Source: Silene noctiflora
Lineage: Eukaryota; Streptophyta; Magnoliopsida; Caryophyllales; Caryophyllaceae
Length of the DNA stretch: 39,186 nucleotides
Reading direction: 5' to 3'
NCBI GenBank assembly: GCA_009801015.1
Contig: VHZZ01000027.1
Location: 110,234 to 149,419, forward strand
Below, one piece after another: positions 1 to 10,062 of this stretch. A program made the translations under genes and the position numbers. The first letter of the stretch is position 1; every line of letters starts with the position of its first letter. A model generated the notes under the pieces. It worked only from the letters and a program-made list of their open reading frames with translations, was not told the origin of the DNA and made no database searches.

Positions 1-210
1 TAATTCTCTTATTTATTTTTTTATATAAATTTTCAAACACACTTTTGATCACCTTATTGTTAAAATAACTATAATTTTTAGATAGTTGATGTACATTGTA
101 TTTATTGCACATGGATTCGATAATTAAAATCTAACCCCTTAAATATGACTTCATAAAAAACTTAATCAGATATATTTGCACTTTTTTACTAAACAATGTT
201 AAAACTACAA

Positions 211-241
211 ACCCGTGCAATTTGCACGGGTTTAAGACTAG
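211..241 (+). mobile_element. Helitron 3' terminus (hairpin plus CTAG)
   Basis: A 10-bp inverted repeat (ACCCGTGCAA, one-base loop, TTGCACGGGT) at 211-231 is followed after a few bases by CTAG at 238-241 and then a T. A short GC-rich hairpin just before a CTRR end, with insertion between A and T, is the known signature of Helitron 3' ends. The same end type recurs at 35343-35373. The 5' end was not found and may lie before the window. Confidence 0.72.
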
Positions 242-393
242 TATTTATACGGAGTATACTCCATACTACTTAAATCGTACAATTTGTGTATTTTGAAAAG
301 TAATTTTGAGTCAAAAGCAATTATAATTTTCCGTAAAACAAGAATACAACATAAAATTGTTTGATAATTTTTCAAATAGCCCATCTTACCGTT

Positions 394-556
394 GACAGCC
401 ACTATCGGTCTAAAGCTGAAGACGAATAGTGACCCCCTCATAAAATATGATGGTATTCATTTCCCACCCACTTACACTATCCACCTACATTTCTGAGAGA
501 AACACTATTCGTTTTCAGCTGTAGACAATTAGACGGATAATGTCCGTCTATAATGA
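394..556. mobile_element. Foldback MITE, same family as 13231-13392
   Basis: The two ends form long imperfect inverted repeats. The left arm has CTAAAGCTGAAGACGAATAG near 411-430, and the reverse complement of the right arm has CTACAGCTGAAAACGAATAG. The outer part of each arm holds a small palindrome built on GACGGA..TCCGTC. The copy upstream of the UGD gene has the same arm layout, so this looks like a family of non-autonomous elements. No coding capacity is seen. Confidence 0.6.
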
Positions 557-1212
557 GAATTTGTGTTTTTCAAAAAATGAAAAAAATTGAAAAAATAGAA
601 GTATTATGCATTTGTACGGAAAAGTGGATGTAAACTTAATGCTTTTCCCATGTCCGTAGTCAAGTAGTCCTCCCTTCCCTCAATCTCGAGGTCAAACTTT
701 ACTCAATTACCTTTTTACCCCCAATTACCTCACCTTTTTGTCCTTGTTTTCTCACGGGGGCCCATCTCCCCACCTCCCGCCGACCACTTCCCCCCTTCCT
801 CCAACCTCCCCATGCTCTTTGACTTTTCTCCCTTGCCCGACTTTTTTACACTAAGATGGCCAACGGTTTTTCTTGAAACGGATATATTCGTCTTAAGTTA
901 AAAATGGGGAAATGAAAATGTCTCTATAATTTTTGATAATGTCTGAAGGTTATGTTACTATTCACCTTCTTACAAATATGATTGTCATCAATATTTTCAG
1001 AATGACCATTATGCCTTTCCTAAAAATAGGTTAAATATTGCTACTAGTAAATTATAAAATAAGCAGAAACAATAAAGCTCAAACAAATTAAAACTGACGA
1101 TTTAGTTGACGAGTTTAACAAATATATTCAATCAACTTATTTAGTAAAAATGTTTAGTAATTATCATTAAATTTAAATTAATACTCTATCAGTCTTATTC
1201 AATCAACCTATC

Positions 1213-1317
1213 ATATTTTTTTTTTCTCAGTCATTTATTTACCTTTCTAATTTGTGATCCACTTATTATCCAACAATTAAACCTACAAAGGTAAATAAAT
1301 GACAGAGACGAAGAGAG
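1213..1317. mobile_element. Degenerate Stowaway-like hairpin
   Basis: Two arms in inverted orientation share GTCATTTATTTACCTTT (left near 1230-1246, reverse complement of the right near 1288-1306). The right end reads AGAGAG followed by TA, but the left end is lost in a T run. It resembles the better copies at 3128-3222 and 26099-26188. Confidence 0.45.
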
Positions 1318-1661
1318 TAGATTGTTGGGTAGATTGTTCCATTTTATTGGTAAAATAATTGAGAATCTCTTTATTAGAGTGAATACGCTTGCATATTGTA
1401 AAATAGTATATTCGATCCAACTTTTAAATACCTTGGGTTTACTAAATAGTCAAATTACTTGATTTTATTAGTCACGTACGATAGCGTACCGACATAGATA
1501 AAAGCAGAGTCCTAAAACCCTACAAATTTTCAAACAATAGATGACTTTGACCCATTAAATTTGTTTGATTTCTTTGAGGTAATAAACATATCAATTACAT
1601 TAAATTAACCCCACCCTCCACCACCAACTCTAACAACACCGCCTAGGCGCCTAGTTATATA

Positions 1662-1879
1662 CTCCCTTCCATCAAAACCAAATGTAACACTTTTGTTTTT
1701 GTACTATTTTTATTGTCAGAGGGAATATTTGACATTATTCTTAATCTATAAGACAAAATATAGTCATGTGAGATCTTGTTTGATTTATCGTCATGAATAA
1801 CTAAAGATATTCACATTGTAAAACGTGCATCGGCAAATGTGATAAAACAAATGTTATTTTTGGTTTGGATGAGAGGGAG
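1662..1879. mobile_element. Stowaway-type MITE
   Basis: The 218-bp element starts CTCCCTTCCATCAAAACCAA and its reverse complement starts CTCCCTCTCATCCAAACCAA. TA dinucleotides flank both ends (1660-1661 and 1880-1881). CTCCCTCC-type ends and a TA target duplication are diagnostic of Stowaway MITEs, which are mobilised by Tc1/mariner transposases. There is no coding capacity. Confidence 0.8.
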
Positions 1880-2231
1880 TATAAGATAGTTAATAATTGT
1901 CAAACTAGTAAATTACCACGCTCTCGAAATCCCAGCTCAGTTAAATATACTTCGAGCTCAAAGGAATGCTCGACCTCAAAAATTCGAACCGATTCCAAAC
2001 CGAACCAAACTAGGACGCAATGAATATTCAAAATTCGTTAGAAAAAAGCAGAGCGAGAGACAATTGAATCAAATTACGCGTAAATTATTTTTATATTCTC
2101 GTTGTAATTTAGCAACACACATACAAAATACAAAAAAAAAAAAAAAAAAAGAAGCTAAAATAAAATAAGCAGAGCCCAAACAAAAACAATCAAACAAATT
2201 CCACTCTCTCTCTATCTCCTCCCTTCGATCA

Positions 2232-2297
2232 ATGATCCATGGGAGACTAAACCACAACCTTCACCTTCATCTTCTTCCTTCAATGGCGGCATTCTAA
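2232..2297 (+). promoter_or_regulatory. Upstream ORF in the putative GAUT leader
   Basis: An ATG at 2232 opens a 21-codon frame ending in TAA at 2295-2297, with a second in-frame ATG at 2283. It lies 371 bp upstream of the GAUT start. If the transcript begins upstream of it, it could reduce or tune translation. The sequence does not show where transcription starts, so its presence in the mRNA is inferred. Confidence 0.35.
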
Positions 2298-2526
2298 TCC
2301 TTCTTCTCATCAATTAATTATCTATTTATCAATTAATCAATTAATTTATCTATTTATTCAATTGAATTTTGAAAAAAGCGACAAATCTGTGAAAGTTTCA
2401 ATAAAATTGGGGAAAAATTGCGGAGATTTGATTTGATTGCGAAAACGCGATCTAGATCGAAGTATAATATAGGAGAAAAGAAAGAGATATATTGTGAAGA
2501 GAAGGGAGAGATCGGCGATTGATCGG

Positions 2527-2724
2527 ATGGTGGAGAGATCGCCGGCGAAATGTGCAGGCGATCGTTGTAATAATTCTACAACGACAACGACGGCGGCATC
2601 GAAAAAGTGTTGGAAATTAGGGTTTAGAAGTGAAAAAATCAATAGAAAAAGTATAATACAAGGAGAGGATGCAGCTGAAGTTGTCACCGAGCATGAGAAG
2701 TATAACGATATCGAGCATGAGTAG
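2527..2724 (+). promoter_or_regulatory. Upstream ORF overlapping the GAUT start codon
   Basis: An ATG at 2527 opens a 65-codon frame that runs past the GAUT ATG at 2669 and stops at 2724 in another frame. Ribosomes starting here would miss the main start, so it would inhibit translation unless bypassed by leaky scanning. The predicted peptide is low complexity (Thr run, Lys-rich) and resembles no family I know. Transcript coverage is assumed, not seen. Confidence 0.4.
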
Positions 2725-5700
2725 TAGTTGTAATGGCGGAAGCGTTAACAACATCAACAACAACAACAATGGCGGTGTCGGTGTCGCGAATAATAATAAT
2801 AATAGTAATAGTAATTGTATTGTTGATTTGATGAAGGTCAAAGTAGCAGCTCGTCATATATCTTATCGTACTCTTTTTCACACCATTTTGATTCTCGCTT
2901 TTCTTCTTCCTTTTGTCTTCATTCTTACTGCGCTTGTCACGCTTGAAGGTTTCAACAATTGTTCGTCTCTCGGTAATTTTCGATGGATCTTGCGTAATTT
3001 CGCGCTTTTTGTGTTGATTATATGATGTTTTGATGATGTTATGATTAATGCAGCTTTTGTGAAAAGTGTCGGTGGCATGATTTTTTGCGTAATTTTAGGA
3101 TCTACTGTTCATGCTTTGTGTTTTTTAATTCCCTCCGTCTCAATTCATTTGTTTATCTTTGGTTAAAATACTCGTGGCAAAACTAAAATAGGGAAACAAA
3201 TGATTGAGACGGATGGAGGGCGTAATGATTTGTGAGGATTTGATGTTTTTAGAGGTCTTTAGGATTTTGGCTATATATCTAGATATGAAATAATTGTTTA
3301 CCGCCGACAATAGTGATTAATAATCCTTTCGTTGCGGGTGCGGGATATATTATGGGTGGATTATTAGGTGTTTGGTTTGAGTTTTTGTATTATTATGTAG
3401 GGAAAAATCTGAGTCGAGCGTTTCCCGTGTTCTGCGAATGAATTGGTATGATTGGTTAGACTTGTGGCTATATAAAACATTTGTTTGCCGGAAAGTTTAT
3501 GGAATATTGTTTGGTGTAACTCTGGGTGTTCACCGTCAATAATAGTTGATTGATCCCTTTGTGGCGAATGCTCTCTAGGTTTATGGGATATTTTATGGGT
3601 GGATTATTGTGTGTTTGGTTAGAGCTCAAATGAACTAGAAAATGGAGAGTGATGGTGCGGCAGGCTGAAATGAAGAAAAAGGGCAATATTATATCTCTTT
3701 ATGGGGGGGAACAGGTACCCACCTCCCTGAAATTCATATGGTCCTGATAATCGTTCTTCCCTCACCTCCTCTTACCATTGTTAAGTACCACCATTTACCA
3801 CCAATCTCTTATTTCCTCTCATTTTAAGCTATACTACTCCCTATAATTACTCTCATCCCAAGCGACCCCTAAGTGATGTGATACTCCGCAGCTCTCCTTT
3901 GCAACCTGCACTGGTTTTTCATTTAGATGTTTTTTACTTCTTGTTTTGATTTACACACGCTCCCCCTGGATATGTCTTACGTTCAGTTAAGCCGCCATTT
4001 TTGTACATACCACTTTTATTTTTAAGCTATGTTTATAACAATTTTTTCCCCTTTAAATGTTACAGATTGTTTAGGTAGACGTTTTGGGCCCCGGCTTCTT
4101 GGTAGAGATGATTCAGGGGTAATTTTCTTTCCATCTTGATTGAAACCTAACATTTACTTCCATAGTACTAAAATCTCAGTATTGGTTACGGTGGTTGTAT
4201 CGGCTGTTGCGGTCTTTTCTTGCTAAGTATGGTGAATATCACTTCAAAATCCTCAAAACCTCTAAAATTGGTCATGATTAGGTGTTGCAGCCTTGATTTA
4301 AGCTATACTGCTACTTACTTGTTTGGATAACAACTTATTAGTTCATTTTTTATGCTCGCAGAGGCTCGTACGAGATTTTTACAAAATTCTTAATCAAGTA
4401 AATGCAGAAGAGATACCACATGGCTTAAAGCTTCCTGGATCATTCAACCAACTTGTATCTGATATGAAGCATAACCGATACGATCCGAAAACCTTTGGCT
4501 TCATTTTGAAAGGAACTGTATGTATTGCCTAAATATTCCAACACGTTCTTTTGTTATCCTTGCCTTTCTGGTTGTAGATGGTTGCATGAAGACACGATAT
4601 TAGTTTTAAGTGGTGTATTTTGATGATTATAGTTCATGGAATGCTTATAAATGGTGTTCTGCTGGGTCTATTTAACTTTCATAAAGCTTAGGTCTTGGTC
4701 TATAGAACTTTGTTTGGTTGGGGTGATTTGATGGAAAAAAAGGCTGGAGGGAAACGAGAGGAGCAATTTCCTTTGTTCTGTTTGTATGTTGGTTTGGAAG
4801 GAAATGGCGCGGAAGGATCCATTTTTGTTCATATAACCCAAATTAGAATCTTTCCAACTACGTACTTCTTTTCCCTTTCTTCTCCTCTCATCTTGTACTT
4901 AATCAAAGGGTTAACAGTGTTATATGCCATATTCTTTGGTGGCTAACGCGAGTTATGTAGTTGTAAGCTTATGAATTCAACTTCACTGTTGGATTCTCGA
5001 TCTTGTGTTTTTCAGCTCTTGAGTAGTTCCCATACTGCCGACTGTATCTCGTATTGACATTAGCTATCTGAGATTCTGTATTCAGTTTATATTATGGTGT
5101 TTTACCTTTATCTTTAAAAGCACAAGGGGTACCGAGGTGGTATGGGCCTGTAGCAACGAGGTGCAAGACACGCATCTCTTACACACAAGACGCACTGTTT
5201 TTTTTTTTTTTTTTTGGCAAATGAATTTGTATTTTGAATAATAAAGTTGTGTGCAACAATATCCTATTTGGATTTTAAAAAGGGACAACATGTAAAGGAT
5301 TAAATGCTAGGGATGATGTGGCAAAGGGAAGGGGTTAGGAAAAGAACTAAAAGAGATTGTATTCGCGTTTAACGGCTTGGTGGCTATAAATTTTTGTAGT
5401 AATTGTATTTGGTTATTTTCTGTAGCAACGTCAGTCTGTCCAATTCTTTCAAAGTTATACCGAATTTGAAAATCCAGTACAGTTGTAGCTTGTAGGTTTG
5501 TGTGGCATAAGACTTGTCGAACCAGTTTCAGAGAATACAGAATAAGTTCTCGGTTTCATTCACCATGGTCGCAAATCGCAATACCACTTTTTGGGGAAAC
5601 ATGATATTTTGTGGCTGTCAGTCTGTCACAGGCTAAGGTTAAGGTCATACTTCACTTAAATTTATTACTGCTCAGGTTCAGTTTTGGCTATGATGCTTCT

Positions 5701-7192
5701 GGACAAATTTTCTTTCTGCTCTTTGATCACCTATGTAAATTTTTTTGGATGGGGAATGCTGCGGTGCTTTGAATTGGTCCCTTTCTATCTTTTTTTTTCC
5801 CTTCTTTTTTTATAAATTATAAAATCTTACTCTGTGTTGTCCATTGTCAGTCTCTTGCTAGTTCTTCCTTTCCTTTTCTTTATTAGTGCTATTGTTTTAT
5901 TTTTTTCTCATGAAATATTTATGACATATAGATGCCTATAACTTGAGAATTTTGCTACGTGACAGATGGAGAAACTTGAAAAAGAGGTAAGGGAAGCAAA
6001 ATTTGCAGAGTTGATGAACAAACATTTTGCCGCAAGTTCAATTCCCAAAGGCATCCATTGTTTGTCTCTGCGTTTAACGGATGAGTACTCTTCTAACGCT
6101 CATGCTCGTAAACAATTGCCTCCACCGGAGCTCCTTCCATTACTGTCTGACAACTCAATGTACCATTTTGTCGTCTCTACGGATAATATCCTGGCTGCCT
6201 CTGTAGTCGTTGCTTCTGCTGTGCAATCGTCCTTAACACCCGAGAAGATAGTCTTTCATGTCATTACTGATAAAAAAACATATGCCGGCATGCATTCATG
6301 GTTTGCACTAAACCCTGTCTCACCTGCTTTAGTCGAGGTAAAAGGTGTTCACCAATTTGATTGGTTAACAAGAGAAAATGTTCCTGTTCTGGAAGCTATA
6401 GAAAGTCATAATGGGATTAGGAACTACTACCATGGTAACCACGTAGCTGGAGCTAATTTAAGTGAAACTACTCCACGAGGTTTCGCTTCAAAATTACAAG
6501 CCAGAAGCCCAAAGTACATTTCCTTACTGAATCACATCCGGATTTATTTGCCAGAGGTAAATCTTTTTCTGCTTTTATGGCTTTGGTATATGCTAGTGAT
6601 TGTAAGCTATGTTACTCAACTCGAGTACGGAGGTCTGAAATGAGCACATATCTAAGTGTCGGACTCTAGATTAAGATTTGAGACACATGGAGCCTGTCCT
6701 AAAATAAGGATACAGGTACTGGGTGTCTTCCATGCAAAATTTTAATTGCAATTATGAAATATATAGAGCATTCAAAATGAAATAGAAAGATGTTCAAGAT
6801 GCAAGGCTTAAAAGTCTAAGAAAATAATAATAAATGCTTCATGTAAGAGTATATTATTTTATTTTCCCTCTCTTTTATCTCCGCTAGGGAAAGTGTAGTG
6901 TCAGACTGTCAAGTTCATATTTCATGCCCATATCCTTGAGTGTCGTGCTGGACACTGGTATGGATCCAAAAGTGAAGTGTCAAGTTACATAGATCGTGAG
7001 CATTTTTTGTCTGACCTAGGTTTCTTGAGCTGGCTTTTGCTGAATTATTTTTTTTGGTATATTTTCCTTGGAACCCATGTCTCACGCTTCTGTATCAACC
7101 TGAAGTTTAATCTTTGTTTGAGAAATTTCTCAACACAAATACATCTTAACTTGTGTTTTCTCACTTTATAGTTCTCTTCTTTTTTCTTTTCC

Positions 7193-7247
<55 letters not shown>

Positions 7248-8638
7248 AGGTGTAACTGTATTTTGAAATTTAATGGTTTAGTCAGATGCGTGAATCTATT
7301 TTTTTTTTCTGGAGTCTAAGTTGTACTAGACTGTTTACTTTGGCTTTACCAGTTGCTTTACCTTGAAAAAGCTAACAGATATTAGACTCGTGAAAATGAT
7401 TCAATGTTTTTGGCGTGCTTATTCCTGAGGCATGTTAAGATTCGAACCATTTCATTGAGTTTATAATTTAAAGATTGATGGCCCCAAAGCTTTGAAAATC
7501 CATTTTTCAAAAAAATTTATTTACGTTCGTTTGAATCTATTAGATAGTATCCTTCATAATTATTTTTCCTCAACTTGGGCAGCTGTTTCCGAACCTCGAC
7601 AAGGTTGTTTTCTTAGATGATGACATCGTAATTCAGCGTGACCTGTCCCCTCTTTGGGATATTGACCTTCAGGGCAAGGTAAATGGAGCGGTAGAGACAT
7701 GTAAAGGTGAGGATGAATGGGTGATGTCCAAACATTTCAAGAACTATTTCAATTTCTCCCACCCTCTCATAGCACAAAATTTGAACTCCAATGAATGTGC
7801 TTGGGCATATGGGATGAACATATTTGATCTACGTGCATGGAGAAAGACAAGCATACGTGAAACGTACCATTTTTGGCTGAAGGAGGTAATTGCTTTTTTT
7901 TTTTTTGTTCCTTGAGAATGTGTCTCAAAAAATATTTTGCCTTGATACCGCAGGTGGTATTTGAAATTACCGGTTTTCTTTTTTCTAGCTTTCCGTAGTT
8001 ATATCTGTCAAGCTGTCTCTCAAATTTGGAATCTAAAGACAGACTGAAACAACCGCGCAGATCTGTCAATCTTTTCCCATTATGTGGAAACTCCTGTTCC
8101 TACTCTGTTTCTTTTCTTTTTTACATTTTCAGAAATAGCAGGGTCATAGCAACAGAAGACTCTTTTTAGTGCCGTCTAAATAGCATTATTGCCACCTAAC
8201 ATAATTTTTTTAGTCACATCTACTAGAACGATAACGTAATTCTTTGATTTCATGTTTCTTTATAGCGGTAGTGTTTTATTTATGGTATTTTTGTCTTTCT
8301 AAGTTGTTAGGCACTCATCTTTCTTGTTGAATTTTCTCACCTTCCTTCTGCAGAATCTAAAGTCAAACCTTACTATGTGGAAGCTCGGAACTCTACCACC
8401 TGCTTTAATTGCATTCAAGGGTCATGTTCACTCAATCGATCCGTCTTGGCACATGCTCGGTTTGGGGTACCAGAATAAGACAAATATCGAGAGCGTGAAG
8501 AAAGCAGCAGTTATTCATTACAATGGTCAGTCAAAACCATGGCTACCAATTGGCTTTGATCATCTCCGGCCATTTTGGACCAAGTATGTCAATTATACGA
8601 ACGATTTTATCAGAAATTGCCATATATTGGAGTCATAG
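2669..8638 (+). CDS. GAUT14: Galacturonosyltransferase, GAUT13/14 type (GT8 family)
   Basis: Six exons join in frame: 2669-2972, 4066-4118, 4362-4517, 5966-6556, 7583-7885 and 8354-8638, giving 563 aa. All introns are GT-AG. The start is supported by the conserved opening MQLKLSPSMRSITISS and an in-frame TAA just upstream. Residues about 68-92 form one hydrophobic segment, fitting a type II Golgi membrane protein. The GT8 metal-binding DDD is at residues 380-382 and the HxxGxxKPW motif at 524-532, so the catalytic core looks intact. GAUTs transfer galacturonic acid from UDP-GalA to pectic homogalacturonan in the Golgi. From memory the Arabidopsis GAUT13/14 proteins are about 530 aa. The extra length here lies in an Asn-rich insert (residues about 26-49) before the membrane segment. 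I cannot separate GAUT13 from GAUT14, so the symbol is a subgroup label. Confidence 0.95.
3128..3222. mobile_element. Stowaway-like MITE in GAUT intron 1
   Basis: The left arm contains CCCTCCGTCTCAATTCATTT and the reverse complement of the right arm CCCTCCATCCGTCTCAATCA. Both continue into TTGTTT. A TA flanks each end (3126-3127, 3223-3224). It is close to the intron copy at 26099-26188 and the decayed copy at 14089-14178. Confidence 0.7.
3261..3625. repeat. Diverged tandem duplication in GAUT intron 1
   Basis: Two related stretches, about 3261-3385 and 3460-3625, share blocks in the same order: TGGCTATAT, TTGTTT.CCG, an AATAGT.GATT block, then ATTATGGGTGGATTATT versus TTTATGGGTGGATTATT, and GTGTTTGGTT. 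The offset is about 200-235 bp with indels. It is noncoding. Confidence 0.6.
7197..7242. repeat. Poly-T tract in GAUT intron 4
   Basis: About 45 consecutive T residues lie in the intron between coding exons 4 and 5. It is a homopolymer of uncertain true length (sequencing slippage is likely), or the poly-A tail of an old retroposed copy on the minus strand. No retroelement body is recognisable beside it. Confidence 0.7.
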
Positions 8639-10062
8639 TTATTAATCAGCTACTCAAAAGTCCATAAGAAGAAAAAAAGCAGGTGACGGGTAGATCGTGC
8701 CCTAATGCTCCAAAGTGTTGAGAATGAATAGGGGGCATCGATTATCGTGAATTTGCTGGATGGCTAGTGACTTGAGGTTCCTGAGGTGCATGATTTTGAG
8801 GGGTTGGGATCTGGGAACAGCACGCGATTCATTTTTTAATCTGTAAAATAATGAACATTGTTAATTTTTTTTGGTAGAGAAAGGACTGTTATGTGGGGCT
8901 CGAACGTCTTACATGATTTATAACAATAATCGAAGACACACCTACACAGTAGTACTATATTTTGAAGCCTCCGAAAATGCAGCTCAGTGCATCAAGCAGA
9001 AGGCTGATTCAGACTCTGCGAGATTTCCCCACTGGTTCCTACACTTCCTGTCAGCTAAGGAAAAGATTGGTTGATAATTATTTCTTTTTAGTTCTAATCA
9101 TTTTTGGTACCGCTTCTCATTTAATTCAATGTTCATTCCTATTTGGTTAGGCTGTGATTCCGGTGAATCTGTGGTTGTTTTCTGCTGCATCCTTGTAGCT
9201 GGGAAGCGATCCTAGTTCATTTCATTATTTTTGTTGTGTACGTCTTTTGAAAGATGACTTAATGTGCAGAAATTCTTTCTCAATTATCATAAACTACGAT
9301 CATAATTATATTCGTTGTTGACGAGATTTTTAATCTTCTAGTTCCTTTTTGTTCCTAATTGTGCTGCTTCTATTTTGTAGCATGCTTGTGTGACTCTGCA
9401 GGAGAACAAGCTTCCGCGACAACTGACATGAATGAAAACAAGTCTATGCGACAATTAAGCATCACATTTGGTGCCTTTAGTCGTCACGAAGAATATGTCA
9501 GTACACCATATGATAAAAGCTTTTATCACATGTGGTGTCTATGTTCCATACGTGGTTACAAATATAAATAAAAGCATCTCTATCTGTACTCGAACCCGAT
9601 CCTGACCTCTCCACATGTTTGATTATGGAAGTGGTTCTCACATGTTTGATTTTGTAATTGAAATAGTTAACTCAACTCGAGTCCAACACACTGCCTTAAC
9701 AACGCCGAATTAACTTAACCGGAGAACTCGACAATCAGGTCTTTTCCATGAGAAAAGCTCGATTCGGTTCGGTTCGGTTTAGTTTAGTTCAATTCAGTTC
9801 TATTTAATTAAGTTTGGCTAAGCTCTATTCAAATTAACTCTTAATTAAACTCCATTCTTTTAACTCATTTCATTTCAATTCAATTCAGTTTTAATTTGAC
9901 AATCTTCAACCAAAAAAAACATAAAATCTAGATTCTAAACTTAAGAAAAGGCATGGTATTAAGGGAAAACGTGCAAGAAACAAAGAAAACCATTCCAATG
10001 ACAAAGACAACATAAACCTCACTCAAATCAAACACAATCCTACACAGCCACCCCAATATCCC
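8639..10062. other. Intergenic: GAUT 3' UTR and BAG gene upstream region
   Basis: No gene is supported. The first few hundred bases should be the GAUT 3' UTR and terminator. A palindromic patch lies at 9459-9560 and a degenerate TTCGG/TTTAG/TTCAA pentamer-like run near 9760-9900. The ATG-initiated frames near 8871-9150 and 9359-9571 have no recognisable protein features. The last 100-200 bases before 10063 are A/C-rich and probably form the leader of the next gene. Confidence 0.55.
9504..9537. repeat. Palindrome centred on AAGCTT
   Basis: TGATAAAAGCTTTTATCA at 9511-9528 is a perfect 18-bp palindrome, and the flanks extend it imperfectly (CACCATA on the left, CATGTGGTG on the right). A related block ATCACATTTGGTG lies about 60 bp upstream. 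This could be the centre of a decayed foldback element. No function can be assigned. Confidence 0.6.

Larger units (their letters stand above)
1..2231. other. 5' flanking intergenic DNA with repeat debris
   Basis: I find no credible gene here. The stretch is AT-rich, with short chance reading frames only. It holds a Helitron 3' terminus, a foldback MITE, a degenerate Stowaway-like hairpin and a better preserved Stowaway element, each listed separately. The last few hundred bases before 2232 should contain the promoter and part of the 5' UTR of the downstream GAUT gene. They include an A run near 2131-2150 and CT-rich sequence near 2203-2225, as is common close to plant transcription starts, but I cannot place the start site. 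Confidence 0.6.

Noticed and set aside
238..441. A 67-codon minus-strand frame
   Set aside because: It spans the junction of a Helitron end and a MITE and looks like chance coding.
2494..2526. An earlier N-terminal extension of the overlapping GAUT upstream frame
   Set aside because: No ATG occurs before 2527 in that frame; only non-ATG codons would allow it.
4695..4946. An 83-codon frame inside GAUT intron 3
   Set aside because: Exons 3 and 4 join in frame without it (ILKGT|MEKLEKE) and its sequence resembles no family.
7197..7242. A poly-A tail of a retroposed gene
   Set aside because: No coding or SINE/LINE body lies next to the T run; a simple homopolymer is the safer reading.
8871..9150. 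Two overlapping plus-strand frames after GAUT
   Set aside because: They follow the GAUT stop within probable 3' UTR or intergenic DNA, overlap each other and have no recognisable protein features.
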